Of a DNA stretch of 64,000 bases, positions 46,832 to 59,036 are shown piece by piece. The notes under the pieces are model-generated. The model was not told where the DNA came from and did no database searches. It saw only the letters and a program-made list of their open reading frames with translations. The DNA lies in the NCBI GenBank assembly GCA_018894105.1, contig CM032123.1, forward strand, positions 9,859,001 through 9,923,000, read 5' to 3'. This DNA is from Jacaranda mimosifolia. Taxonomy: Eukaryota > Streptophyta > Magnoliopsida > Lamiales > Bignoniaceae. Position 1 is the stretch's first letter; each line of letters starts with the position of its first letter. Position numbers and translations under genes: made by a program.

Positions 46832-49265
46832 CTACAGCTTCAGCTCGACCCAGCTCCTTTCCACTGCTCCTTCAGCCGCCACCTCATCATTCCCATGGTT
46901 AAGCTCATCGCTAGATGCAAAGGGCACTATAGTTGCGGGGCCCTTGACCTCCTTCTCAAGCACTGATGCAGGCATTAGCAGGATAGCAGCGGCTGGTTGA
47001 AAAGGTCCTGCTTCGTCGGTCAGAAAAGCGCTCGATGGGAGGGAAATAAGTAGCCCGTTGACTTTGTTGTCCTTGATCTCAAATGCAAAGTCATTTGCAA
47101 AGTCAAACTCTTGGGCCACATGAGCCACACTTGGGTGGGGAGCAAAGACAGATCCAGCTGCTGGTGCATTCTCTTCGACAAATGAGACCTTAGGGTAGTC
47201 CTCCAGCTACTCAGTTCGAAGAAAGCTGAGGCGCTCTCTATCCTCGGGCTGAAATTGATAGGCGAAGAACTCTAGTTGTTTAATAGCCTTGTTGAACGCC
47301 TCCTTCATGTCGTCAAGCGAGAAAATAATGTTGGCATCTTGAAACACCGAACACAACATAAACTGTTGTACATCCTCTTTTCAGATACTTGAAAGCGCCT
47401 TGAAAAACTCATCCCAAGCATACTTGGTGGTAATGTTATGCCCGTGAGTTCGACCAATATTGTAAAAGGCCTCAGCCTCCATTCTAGCCTTCCGCAGCAG
47501 TTTATCCATTTTACTCTTCTCAGACACAACAATTATGAGCTATGCATCTTTGTCCTCAAGCTGCTTAGTTAGTTACTTGATCTTCAACTGCATGGAGTCG
47601 AGCCAAGTCTTGGCCACTTGCCTATTATTCTGCTCTTTCTAGAGCTCCTCCTGATCAGTGAGGGCTAGCTCGGACCTTCGATAAAAGTGATAACCTGGTT
47701 GATTCACCTGCAACAGCAACGAGCTTGTTCGAAGAATTTACAAAAATAACCAAATAGAAAAGCACAGCTCGACTAGATACCTACCATGTTTTTGTGGTAG
47801 GCGAGTGCCTTCAGAGCCTCCAGCTGGCCCATCTCGAGCATCTTCTTCTAGTTGGACATGAATAGCCCGACCATCATCACTTTCAAGGGGCCAGCTCTAG
47901 TCGACCTCGCCCTTATCATTGACATTGAGTTTTCGGTCCCATACCTGGCCGAAGGGAACTTGGGCAGGGAAAATAGGTCATCGTCAGAGAGGGGCCTAAA
48001 AAGAGAGGATCGGCCAGCTTTTCCCTTCCCCTTCTCCACCGTTGTCTTCTTTTGAGCAGGCCCAAGCTGCTCGACAGTGGCTCTCTTTTGTCGAGGTATG
48101 GGGCTGCTCACCTCGACGGGATCTGGTTGAGCTGGTGGAGGAGTAGGCAGCTGTGCCTGTGGCTCCAAAGCAGTGAGTGGTGCGCCCTCTTATTGAACAG
48201 CCGCCTGATAGGGTTCTTGCAGCCTTTGCTGGCATGCTATCGCCTACTGATGTGTGTAGTTCATGATTTGGTCTCGATATGAAAAAGCACAATGAAAGGT
48301 CATTTTCGACTAGAGAGTTGAAATAAAATAAAATAAAATTAGGTCGACGGTGGTGTCTACCTAGTCGAGCATCAGCAGGCAGACCCAGCTAGGCAGGCGA
48401 TAAGCCTACCAACACTAGGTTTCTTTCCTCAATATACCCCGATGCCTTTATTTGACCAAACTGGACAAGGTCGCGAATGAAAGTATTGGGTCAGGTGGGA
48501 TTCTCATGCACTGGCATCTCAACATGACCCATTAACTACCATTAGGTATGTTAAAACTGACCCCTTGGGAGCTCGAGCATAAAAATAGCACTTTTTCCAC
48601 TTTTAACCAAAAATTCCGACAAGGGCGGGCCGTGAGATAATATAAGCTCGATTCCTCGGTGCTACCCGACTTTCAAGACATGGAGAGGTGAAAAAGGTAG
48701 AAATATTGACAAAGGTTGAAGGCTGGTCGTTTATTAGCATCAGAACAACGAAGTTGTATAGGATCAAGAAATAATTTGGCAAAAGTTGAGTGATGTAGAC
48801 TTGGAGGCCATTCAGAAGGTCAATTATGGATTGAGCTAAGGGAAGCCTAAGCCCACACTTCAGGGCTTCCTTGAACACCATTATGCACCTAACGGGAGGT
48901 TGATGCAACCTATTAGTAGGTCTAGGGACTATTAGCTCGAATCTCGGAGGAATGTGATATAAATTCTTAAGTAACTCGAGGTCCCTACTTGTGGTCTTGG
49001 ACACAATTTCCCTGTAGTGGTCAGGCGTGAATAATCGACCATGAGACACGGGAGGTTGACTTAGCCCAGCCCCAGCCCCAGCCCCAACCCCAATCCCAAC
49101 ATCACCTCTATTGTCACTAAAACTACTAGAAGGGGTTGAACTATCACTGGAAGACTCACTAGACTCGTTAGTCGAGCCATCTATCACCCTAATCGAACCC
49201 ACATCCGATCGGGTCTCTTCACTATCACTTCCCTTATTGCTATCTTCACCAAATACTCTCAACAT
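46832..49265 (-). pseudogene. Antisense ORF of the Tat element (gypsy-type 'Transposase_28'-like domain), interrupted
   Basis: The minus strand between the array and the 3' LTR reads as a protein. It starts at 49265 with an acidic Ser-rich head, a G-V-G-A-G-A-G tract, then a block CIMVFKEALKCGLRLPLAQSI...YITQLLPNYF that resembles the putative gypsy-type transposon domain (PF04195). It then runs through Pro/Ala-rich (48292-47848), Lys/Glu-rich coiled-coil-like (47650-47300) and acidic (47128-46832) parts, broken by stops. Antisense ORFs of this kind are a known trait of Retand-type elements and their function is not known. Part of the break-up may be introns rather than stops. Confidence 0.7.
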
Positions 49266-49697
49266 ATTAGATATACGAAATATGATCGAAATAAAGGAGA
49301 ATAAAACTTTTTCAAGATCAAAATGTAATTCAGAAAACTTACACTATTAGTAGGATTAAAACAGAACTCGATTTGCAGAAAGAGTAGTAAAATCTCAGTA
49401 TTTGAACTCTCAGGATGCTGTGAAAGTGAAAATGAAAGCTTTCATTGCACCTATTCATAGGCCTTAGTAGGCGAGTAACGCAATTGGCTAAGACGACCGG
49501 CTACCATGTAATTATTACGCATTCGTCGGTTGACTTTTTGCGCTGCCCAACGTAACAGTCGCATTAAATATACTGAAACCCTGGTCGATTTTTGAAGCAC
49601 AACGTTAGCAGGTGTGTTGGACTTCTCATCGAGCATATCTGGGTTATGCAAATCAACTATGCCCCATTCCTTCTCGTTGAAAACATCTCGATCAAGA

Positions 49698-49711
49698 CTC
49701 GGGTGGGGGGA
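49698..49711 (+). promoter_or_regulatory. Polypurine tract of the Tat element
   Basis: A G-rich purine run (GGGTGGGGGGA) lies just before the 3' LTR at 49716. Confidence 0.7.
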
Positions 49712-49715
49712 CTTA

Positions 49716-50564
49716 TGATATGGGATAGCCCAACAGGCCTAACCTAATAATGCTCGGCTAAACAAAAGATATGACATGGGACAACCCAATTGGCTACCAG
49801 GCCAATCCCATTAGTTTCCGACCAGGTTATCAACCAGACCTAACCTCGCTGGGCCTTCCCTCCTATACGATTATTAATACTTTGCCCAGTCGACCAGACA
49901 GTGGTCGACTATATTGAAAATGCTTATTCAGCGCTCAACTAAGGAAATATTTGAATCCAACAGAGTTCCATTGTTTCGACCGGAGCATGCTCAGATAACT
50001 CGCATGTGAGTGTTTATCTTGACCCTAGGAGGTCGAGCATACGCGACTACCTCTCTGCCGCATTGAATGCTCTGACAGGCGGCGTGCATCCGCATTAATG
50101 ACCCATGCCTCCACTAGTACCAGATTTTGCAGCAACAGTGTAGTGCGCGCCTCCTTTGTACCAACGTGTCCTATAAGGCCGGAGGAGGCGCCACCTGGAA
50201 TAGTACTTAAAATGGAGAAGACCTAATGGTCCTCAGATGAAGATAAGAGCCCTCTCTGTCCATACAAGGGCATATTTGACGTATCAAACTCACCAAAGAG
50301 GCTATAAATACCCCATTACCACCCTTCAACAAAGTATGTCCATTATCACTCAAAGCCCTCACTCTATGCTCTATCTTCTAGTCGATTAAATACTGACCTG
50401 AGCATCGAAATGCCTTAGCCGAGGGTACCTCGACTAGCCTGACGTGGGTTATTGATTGTAGGACTCGATCCAACTACATCATCAAGACTCTTCTCGACCA
50501 TCCACCTGATTGATCGGATTGGATCATAGCCCAATACATTACCAAAAAGTTCATACCATCATCA
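49716..50564 (+). repeat. 3' LTR of the Tat element
   Basis: An 849-bp repeat of 39126-40436 without the MITE. TATA-like TATAAATA at 50303-50310; ends CCATCATCA followed by the CCATG duplication. Confidence 0.9.
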
Positions 50565-50569
50565 CCATG

Positions 50570-52415
50570 TGTAGGTTAAAATATTTATAGTATAACTTAG
50601 ACAAATTATCTTATTTATTTTATATAATGTTGTAATTTTTCAATGATTTCAATGTATTTATTTAATGTTTTAAATAAAAAAATTATGATAAAATGATAAT
50701 AGTTGGATTATAAGTGGCAATAGTTGGTTGTAAATGGTAGTTATTTTATCCCTACCGTTGCGAGGATTAGAATATAATGGAGCAATTTAAGAAGATTACT
50801 AAAGAACACAACAAAATGAGGATAGTATTTTATTAATAGTATAAAATATTATAAAAAATTTATAACTTATATTTGATATAACTTGTCAAACATTTTTAAA
50901 ATCATGATGAATCAGAACAAATCTTTAAAATATTGAATTATTTAATTAAATAAATATTCATGGGGATACTTTTTTTAAATTTCTTAATAGGTCTTATCAC
51001 TCATATCTCGAAATATTATCATCGGGCGGTCTTTGGTCCAACGACATAAGTCTCATACACATAAAGTATAAGGTTAGGAATTCTAATTTAGCATATTTTC
51101 TCAATGCCTTATATAAATAAATAAATAAAAAGAATATCTCAAAATATTATCACGATACATGATGTGAGACTCACAATAAATTCTACATTATATATGATGA
51201 TGATGTTATAAAACTCATAAATTTCGACACCCAAAAAATGAAAGCCCTCAATTATATAAAACGTTATGTTTTCACATTATAAATACTTTTTTCCACATCC
51301 AAAGCCTAAACTCAATAGTTAAGAAGATGAACTCCTCACTTTTTATACAATATATCATAAAAATTATTATTTAATAAAAAAGAATATAATAAACAACATT
51401 ACAATGTACTTCTTGTAACACAAATAATTATTATAAAAAAGTAATAATGTATAGTAACAAAATTTTGATATCCTTATGAAATATCACCTTTTAGGTAACA
51501 AATTAAAAATATCATTACCTTAAAAAATATTCATTACTATAAATGCATATCTATATCAGAAAATTGTCATTTAAAGTTTAAATCCATTACCTTTAAAATC
51601 TCATTCCACTTAATATTATGTAGCAAATCTTTTACATATCATGCAACTAGAAATTTTTTCCTAAAACAAAATAAATATGTTATGTATCTCGAAATTTTAA
51701 GGTCACCATGCAAACTGATCTCCCCGAAATAACCTTGAATTCAACCTTGTTTCGCACTAGTAATTTAGGTCTCTAATCTAATCATAAGAGCACACATTAT
51801 GTTAGATGAGAAATTCCGATGCTTAAATTACTATATGACTGAGGTGATCAAATAGTAACTAAAGAATTGATATTAGAATTCAAATAAATAAATTATGTAA
51901 AAACAACATGACCTGTTACTTAATGATTTCCATATATAGATAAGGAGATGTATTTTTTCTATATGATTCCAGATGACGTTTCTTTGTTCATTAGATCTGA
52001 GTGGAATCAAAGGCCTAGCTAGACTCCGGGTTATGGCCTGAATTGATTCGATTCGATTAAGGACACAACAGAAAGACCTGAGTTTTGTCCTATTTATGCA
52101 TTTTCACGAATTTTAAGGACAAAAGGTTCTTCTGGTATATACCCATTAATTATCCTCATCAATATGTAACAAATAATGTGGTTACTTATTTTTTAGTTCT
52201 TTTCCTCCAGAATTTTACTTTCAATTTGCCTTTAAAATTATTCCTTTCGAAATCAATACCTTTAGTATTCCTCCGAAAATTTTACCTCTAATTTGCCTCC
52301 AAAATTACCCTTCAATTTGTCCTCTATAATCTATTTTTTAAATAAATAAATAAATTTTAAAGTATTTATCAAATTTCCTAACCTTTATTGCTTCCTTTAT
52401 TTTTTATATTTATTA
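50570..52415. other. A+T-rich intergenic DNA
   Basis: No exon, RNA gene or element end recognised. Confidence 0.5.
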
Positions 52416-53537
52416 TAATATTTAGGGTGAATTATGGTTATCACCCCCTAAGGCTTGGTGTAATTATGAAAAGGCCATCACTTTTTAAAAAATTATAAAA
52501 AAATTCCTAAATTGACAAATTTATTCGTAAGGTTGATGAAAAAAGTGAAAAATAAAAAATGCTTAAACAACAAAACTATTTTAAAAAAAAAGGCTGAAAA
52601 TTGGTGAAATGGCAAAAGACTAGAATGCCACTTATGAATTATGTCATCTTACCATATTGAATTATGTTGAATAGTATATATATCTAAAATAATTTATTTA
52701 TATAATTAATTTATTTAATAATATTAAATAAGAAATATATTTATTAGTTGAGTTACATATTAAACAATATTAAACTAGCAAGCATATATAAAATAATATA
52801 GTTAAATTTAATTAAACTATTTATTAAAATAATAATCAAACTAAAATAAAGATATATAAAATAATTAATAAAATTTAGTTTAATTAATTAGTTAATTAAT
52901 TGAAAACACATTAAATAAAAAATATATTAATTAATAATAAATATGTAAAAAATTTAAATATATGTATTTTAATTAAATTATTTAGTAATTAAAAAAATGT
53001 TTTTTTACATTTAATTAAATATTTATCAAAATAATAAATATGTCTAAGAAGAAAATATTTAAAATAATTAAATTATTTATCCAAATAATAAATATATGTA
53101 AAATAATTAATTAAATTTATTAATTCATTAAAAACACAATAAATAAAAAATTTAAAACTATATTAATTAGAAATGAATAAGTAAAAAAATTAAATATATT
53201 TTAAATAAATTATTTAATTAAAAAAGAGATTATATATATATAAATATTTATTTATTTTTTTAAAAAACAAATCCAACTCCTTCCACCCCACACTTCTTCT
53301 TTCGCCAGCTATAGCCGCAATTGCTACCCATGGTAGTCACGGTTGCCATGGTGTCAAGGATCGCTCCCATCATTAGGCCTCTTGACTGTCTACAGGGCAT
53401 CCGGCATCCCCGGCCGCCTCTCACCAATCTGTATCAACAGACTTGCACTCCAAGAAGTTCATCTATTGTGTCCTTAAGTGTAGGCCCTTTCTTTTGTTTT
53501 TCCTCTTGTAAATATGCAGCAAGGATGCTGTCGTTTT

Positions 53538-54363
53538 TATGGCTGTAAATGAATATTCAAAAATTCGTTTACCGTTTGCATTCGTATCCATTTATACAAA
53601 ATTTATCCATATTTAAAGCGGATATTATTCGTATTTGATTAGTATATATGCGATTATAAATGGATGTGGATATGGTAAATACATATCCGATCCGTTTAAT
53701 ATCTGTTTTGAATATATATTTATTAAATAATTTATTATTTATATTTTCAATAAAAATCTCATAATCCATATATGTGCATATATATCTAAATTATAATTGA
53801 AGAATTGAGAAGAAAAAAGAATAAATTTAAAAAATTATTGTAATATATAAAAAAAATTTAAGAATAAAGTTAATCAACATAATTATTGTTGGTTGGCTTT
53901 ATAATTAATATACTTAAACACCTTTATTATTATTAATTAGTACCAATAATCAATTATAAAGTTAATTATTAATTAAAAATTATGCTATTTGTTTGATTGC
54001 ATTATTTTTAATGAAATTGTATAGTTCATTCTATTAATTAAAATATGTATTTGTTATGGGTTCATAGATTCATGTATTTGAATATTCATAAATAGATATC
54101 TAAATAATTATCATCGAATATGAATATTAAAAAAATAATTCGAAATAGAATAAATTTAATCAAATATGAATGCATCTGAATAATTATAATCGAATACGGA
54201 TATATCCGAATTCAATCGATATTCGACGGATACGAATTTGGACATCATTTTTAAATATCCGTCAAATTCATATCCGTATTTGTATATGAATATTCAAAAA
54301 GTTAAATGGATACGAATATAAAAATAATGTATCCGATTTGTTTAATATTCGTTTACACCCCTA
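53538..54363. mobile_element. hAT-like MITE nested in the non-autonomous MULE
   Basis: The left end TATGGCTGTAAATGAATATT and the right end on the minus strand TAGGGGTGTAAACGAATATT are inverted repeats. Flanking GTCGTTTT and TCCGTTTT agree at 6 of 8 bases, suggesting an old 8-bp duplication. The interior is A+T-rich with repeated CGAATA and CGGATA words. Confidence 0.6.
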
Positions 54364-54767
54364 TCCGTTTTGTTGTAATTTTCAGCTTTTCTGTATCTAG
54401 CATTGCTCCAACGATTGTTGACATTGTACTATTGATGTTATCAATGAAATCAGATTTCCTTTTCACTGGATTGTGCCTCTAAAGTGTTTCGGCGTGTGCG
54501 TGGATACCGTTGGGCATGATTGCGATGCAACAATCACCCAACAGTTATTGAGCTTTTGACGGTTGATTGTTATTAAGCTTTTGGTAGACATAGTTGACGT
54601 GTGGCACGCTACTAGCCTCACAGTGTGCAGTTTCCCAATTACTTAAAAAGCGCCTTGTGACGCATGGGCAGCAAGTAGCCATTGGCGGCATAGACAACGG
54701 CTACTGACCATAGCAGTTGCGGCTGCCATGGGAAACAAGCAACCATTGGTCGCCAGGCGATTTCTGC

Positions 54768-54825
54768 CAGACAGCCACACCAGCCCCATGTCAGACAGCC
54801 ACACCAGCCCCATGTCAGACAGCCA
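54768..54825. repeat. 24-bp tandem repeat, 2.4 copies
   Basis: CAGACAGCCACACCAGCCCC-type units at 54768 and 54792 are identical, and a partial third follows at 54816. It sits in the right G+C-rich island of the MULE. Confidence 0.9.
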
Positions 54826-55449
54826 TGCCATATTGCTGCTACCATGGCAATAACAGTTCCATGGTGGCCGGCGGGGTTAGCAAGTATGTATATATATGCA
54901 TATATATATATCATATATATATTATATAATATTATATTATATATGCATATGTACATAAACTCCTTATAGTTTTCTTACAATTATCCCCTTATAATATAAT
55001 AGTATTACTATTTAATTCTTATATAAATTCAAAATATGATGATATAGCCCTCAAGGGTATTTTCATCTACAAATTATGGTCAAACTGGTCAAAATTGAGG
55101 TTTTAAGTTAAAGGGTAACTTTGAAATTTCACGTGCCATTTTTAATGGCATTTTTTAAAAATTCTAATTGAAGCTAACGACTAAGTTAATTTGTTGGATA
55201 GTGACAAACCTTAGCGAATTTTTTGTAATTTTCAAAAGAGTGAGAACATTTTTGTAATCACGCCAAACCTCAAAGGCGGTAGTCGTAATTCACCCTGATA
55301 TTTAGTAACCATAGGATTTTTCTTTATTTGTTATAATCATTGTTCTCTCTCCCCTTTTCGACTTGCCAATGTTTGAATTCAATAGAAATCTAACGCATAT
55401 GATGATTTGTACGGATCGAAGTCAATGTTGAGAGATGTTGCATTTGTTT

Positions 55450-58408
55450 TGTAGCACTTTGCTTGATAGGTACCTGTTTTGGGCCGAGGTGCTATTTCGA
55501 TCTTATCTACAATAATTCAAAACATGTAGGACTCCTAGGATACTACTCGCAAAAACTTGAATGACATAGTTGAGAATAAAATTTACAATATCACTAGCAC
55601 TAAAGTCTTAGCAACCCGAACAAATACATGCTAAAATGTTGAGTTTACTTACACATACCAAAAGTACATAATAGACCTAAATCCAAGATCATCACCAACA
55701 TCAAACCTCATAAGTATAAGCATCTACATAACATCATAGGCTTCAACTCACATACATAGTACTTTACACAACAAGTCTAGATTCTGCATATCTAAAAGCC
55801 AGTAACAAAAATTATATACACTAATGTAGCCTGTGGTGCTCCATCTGCTACCTGTCACAAACCTAGCTAAGAAAAGGAATCAAGAGCATAAAAGAGACAT
55901 AAGTCCTAGTGACTTAGTGAGGCATATAGTGACCAATCAAACATATAAGATGAGGGAAAAACTGGTTAAGAATTCTAACAAAATCGATATACAACGAGTA
56001 AAGATAAATGAAATGATCTAAGGAATCAAAATTTTATAGAATAATACATTATCAGAAAAGAAATTCAAACAGATTATACATACTACAATGGAGATGTGAC
56101 ATAACAAGATATTACATAATAGAAATCAATTATTAATAACTTAGTAGAGCTGTTGGTCAAATCCATCCTTATTACGCCCCAAAATAAATCATATTAGAAA
56201 TAAGACTTATTATAATTACTTTCTTATCTCTCCATTTCTCGAGTGATCAGCTCGGCATGACATAACTGACATATGACATGTCAGGCTACATGTCGGATCC
56301 CGCCACTCGCAAATAGCTATCTTCAACTACCTGCGAGTCAGGGTCGTGAATGTATAATAGCCTGGAGAATAGTCACTGTCGGTCCATACCGCCCAGTTGT
56401 CTTTCTGGATCTAGTCCAAGGCCCAACTTCTCATGGTGTCCCTATGGATAACAAACTTCCCAAGGGCATCCCATGGATAACATAACATAATGCCAACAAC
56501 GTAAACAAATTCCAAAAAATCATTGATCATGTACATATTAGAATGTCAAACAAAGCAATGTAAATCACATAACATATTCGCCGATAAGGCCATATCAATA
56601 ACATGTAGAACAATAAGCTCAGAAACACAATAAGAAATTGGTCGGCAAGACTGTAACAATAACACATATGGGGTCAGTCGAAAAAGCTGAGGGGTATAAG
56701 GGACAAAAGTTTGTAAAAATAACAGGAAGTCTAGAGCATTAGAATAGTTGCAAACAGGCACACATGAACCAATAGGTCGAGATTTACGAATAACAAATAT
56801 GATCCTTCTCCGAGGAAAGGTATGGCTATAACCTCACCTCAAGTTTTATCCCTGCCAAAAGCCTCTTACTGGTCAGGAACGCCTGGACCCGTGCTGCCTA
56901 TTTTCAATTAGAATGCAAAATAAGTATTTACATTACTACATAATATTTACTAACAGTAGTTATGGTTACTTATGTGATCTATTTACATTAGCCTACTTAT
57001 TCTCCCAGTTACCCTTTTCTATCTCGGTCTTCGTATTGAAGTATTTGGATATACAGTTAATTATCTATTCATATTACATGTTTCACTACATATCTAGCTC
57101 GCTTAGGCGATTGAAGGTTTATTTCAAATTTTATTTATAATTTGACTTCCTAAGCATGCCAATTTGGTCAAACAATAACAATTAAATAGTATATCGGTTT
57201 CGGGCAAATATTCCATTTAATAATATTCTCGGTCCATAACTAATAAATTTAGTTCACATCCACAAATTTAGTATATCTTTTCATAATTTAGACTTCCCAA
57301 ATGTATTAATAGGCTTTATTAATGATAATTTATCTCTTATTAGTGATTCGGGTCCACACATCACTTTGTACTAAATCATATCCAGTCCATAATCACAATT
57401 CAGTTCGACTAACTTAAATTTACATTAGTAACTAGTTTAACATTTTAACCGAACTAAATCAGAAAATATTTAATCATTGAAATGGAATTTTACCCAATTA
57501 ACCATGTTCAGAGTCAATTCATAACGTGAAACCCACATGCATGCACTCGGATCGCCACCCCGAAGATTCTGCCTCTCGATCGCCAGGGCTGCCGCCACCG
57601 ACCTCCTACTGGAGTTGTACATGACGACGACCACTAGGTACCCTCATCGTGCTAGTAAAAACCCTTAACTCAATTTTGTGCTCCGCCACTTGGTTACCAG
57701 TTAATTGGAAAAAAAACCACTATAGCTTGCCGCAGCGCACTTCTCCCACCAATTACTTATCCCCTGGTGGTCAAAAATCCAAATTGAAGGTATATGCATG
57801 TTTTTGTAGCTGAGCCCATCACAACCTACCTCTTGGCTGTGAGATTCAGCTACCGTAATAGTTGCGCTTGCCAACTCCGTCGTGAGCTCCGATTGGTCGT
57901 GATTTTTCGGCATTCCAACGGTTGTTTCTCGGTGAACTTGGTATTGGTGTGATCTTTGGGATGAGAAGAAGGGAATAGTGGGGTTGTCTCTTTGGTTTGC
58001 GGGCATCGGTGGAGAGAGGGTGACAGTGGTTGCATGTGTAAATTAAGTTTTCAAAAATCCCAATTTGGCCCCCTGCAGTTTCTCTAGTTTATAGGTCTAA
58101 CCCCTTGATTTTTAATGCCTTACATAGACCCATTTTGTCTTCAATTAACCCCCTTAGCTTTTTCTTTTTACAAATTGACCTTATGGATTTCTTTAGTTTT
58201 GGCAATTAGGTCTTATTCAAATAGGTTTTTTGATCCCTCATTTTTTCTTAATATATAATTGAGATCCCATAAATTTTAAATGCAATACTTTCAATTCCTA
58301 TCAATTTTTTATTTATTATTTTTCTTTTATCAGTCAAATCGTAATTTAAATTATGAAATTCGTATTTTTAGGATTTTTTTTCAGGATTAAAAATTTAGGG
58401 GTGTTACA
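55450..58408 (-). mobile_element. Solo LTR of about 3 kb (TGTAACACCCCT type)
   Basis: Read on the minus strand it starts TGTAACACCCCTAAATTTTT at 58408 and ends AAAGTGCTACA at 55450, so it has TG...CA ends with TGTA/TACA termini. TGTTT stands on both sides (55445-55449 and 58409-58413), a perfect 5-bp target duplication. No gag or pol motif lies inside and no second LTR is adjacent, so I read it as a solo LTR left by LTR-LTR recombination. The length and the TGTAACACCCC start suggest a long-LTR Ty3 element of the Tekay/Del type (inference). Confidence 0.72.
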
Positions 58409-58527
58409 TGTTTTACATTGTTAAGATGAACTTAAAGTATCTGCCTGGTTAATAAGAGGGCTTATCCATCTTTTTCCAAATTTAACCACACCGTATGTCT
58501 TGTCATTCTTTACCCATCTTGCGTTGG

Positions 58528-58896
58528 TAGAGGTGCAAATGAGTTAAGCTGGCTCACGAGCCTCACGAGTCGAGCTTGACCTAAACCAAGCTCAAGCTTG
58601 AATTGTTTGTATCTAGGGCTCGCTCATAAGCTGATATATAATTAAATATTATTTTTTATTTTTTATTATTTTTTATTTTATTAATAAATATGTGTCATAT
58701 TACTATTTTTTTTATTTTTAATTCGAATTCAAACTCGAGCTTATAGTTATTTACAACTCATTTGATAATTCAAGTCTTATCAAGTTGAGTTTAAGTTTTT
58801 ATTGAATCGAACTTGAACTTAAAATTTTAAGTTTATCAAATCCGAGCTTGAAAATTTTCCTCAAATTCAATTAAGTTTGATTTGATTGCACCCCTA
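58528..58896. mobile_element. hAT-like MITE (369 bp)
   Basis: The ends TAGAGGTGCAAATGAG and, on the minus strand, TAGGGGTGCAATCAAAT form a short inverted repeat of the TAGGGGTGCAAA type common among plant hAT MITEs. The interior is rich in GAGCTTG/CTCAAG words. The 8-bp flanks are not convincingly duplicated. Confidence 0.5.
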
Positions 58897-59036
58897 CGCA
58901 TGAGGGTATCGGATTCGTACCACAAACGAGCACTGTAGTTTGTTGATAAACTAGTTCATATAACTAATGCAACATTTCCCTCTTTCGCCTATAACCTTTG
59001 TTCGTGAAGTCGGTTTTTTTTTTTTTCGGGCGGATC

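Larger units (their letters stand above)
39126..50564 (+). mobile_element. Tat-lineage Ty3 retrotransposon (Retand-like) with antisense ORF, degenerate
   Basis: The 11.4-kb element has LTRs starting TGATATGGGATAGCCCAA and ending CCATCATCA (mutated to CCATCATTA in the 5' copy), a TTTGGCACCGTCTGTGGG primer site as in Tat/Ogre elements, and gag, protease, RT, RNase H and integrase without a chromodomain. A tandem array and a long minus-strand ORF follow before the 3' LTR. That architecture, with extra ORF space downstream of integrase, is typical of the Tat lineage. Many stops are of the TAG/TGA type expected from C-to-T decay, so the copy is inactive. A MITE of 496 bp sits in the 5' LTR. Confidence 0.9.
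39121..50569. repeat. 5-bp target-site duplication CCATG around the Tat-type element
   Basis: CCATG stands at 39121-39125 and at 50565-50569, directly outside the LTR ends. This fixes both element boundaries. Confidence 0.9.
52425..55295. mobile_element. Non-autonomous MULE (possible Pack-MULE), 2.87 kb
   Basis: The ends are long inverted repeats: GGGTGAATTATGGTTATCAC at the left and GGGTGAATTACGACTACCGC at the right on the minus strand, with similarity continuing about 80-100 bp (GGCTTGGTGTAATTA against GGTTTGGCGTGATTA). The flanks TAATATTTA (52416-52424) and TGATATTTA (55296-55304) form a 9-bp duplication with one mismatch, as MULEs make. The interior has no transposase. It has two islands of much higher G+C (about 53275-53530 and 54420-54890) that look like captured DNA, plus the hAT-like insert at 53538-54363. 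Confidence 0.75.

Noticed and set aside
57701..58035. Minus-strand ORFs near the right end of the 3-kb solo LTR
   Set aside because: They lie within the LTR, overlap in two frames and show no known domain.
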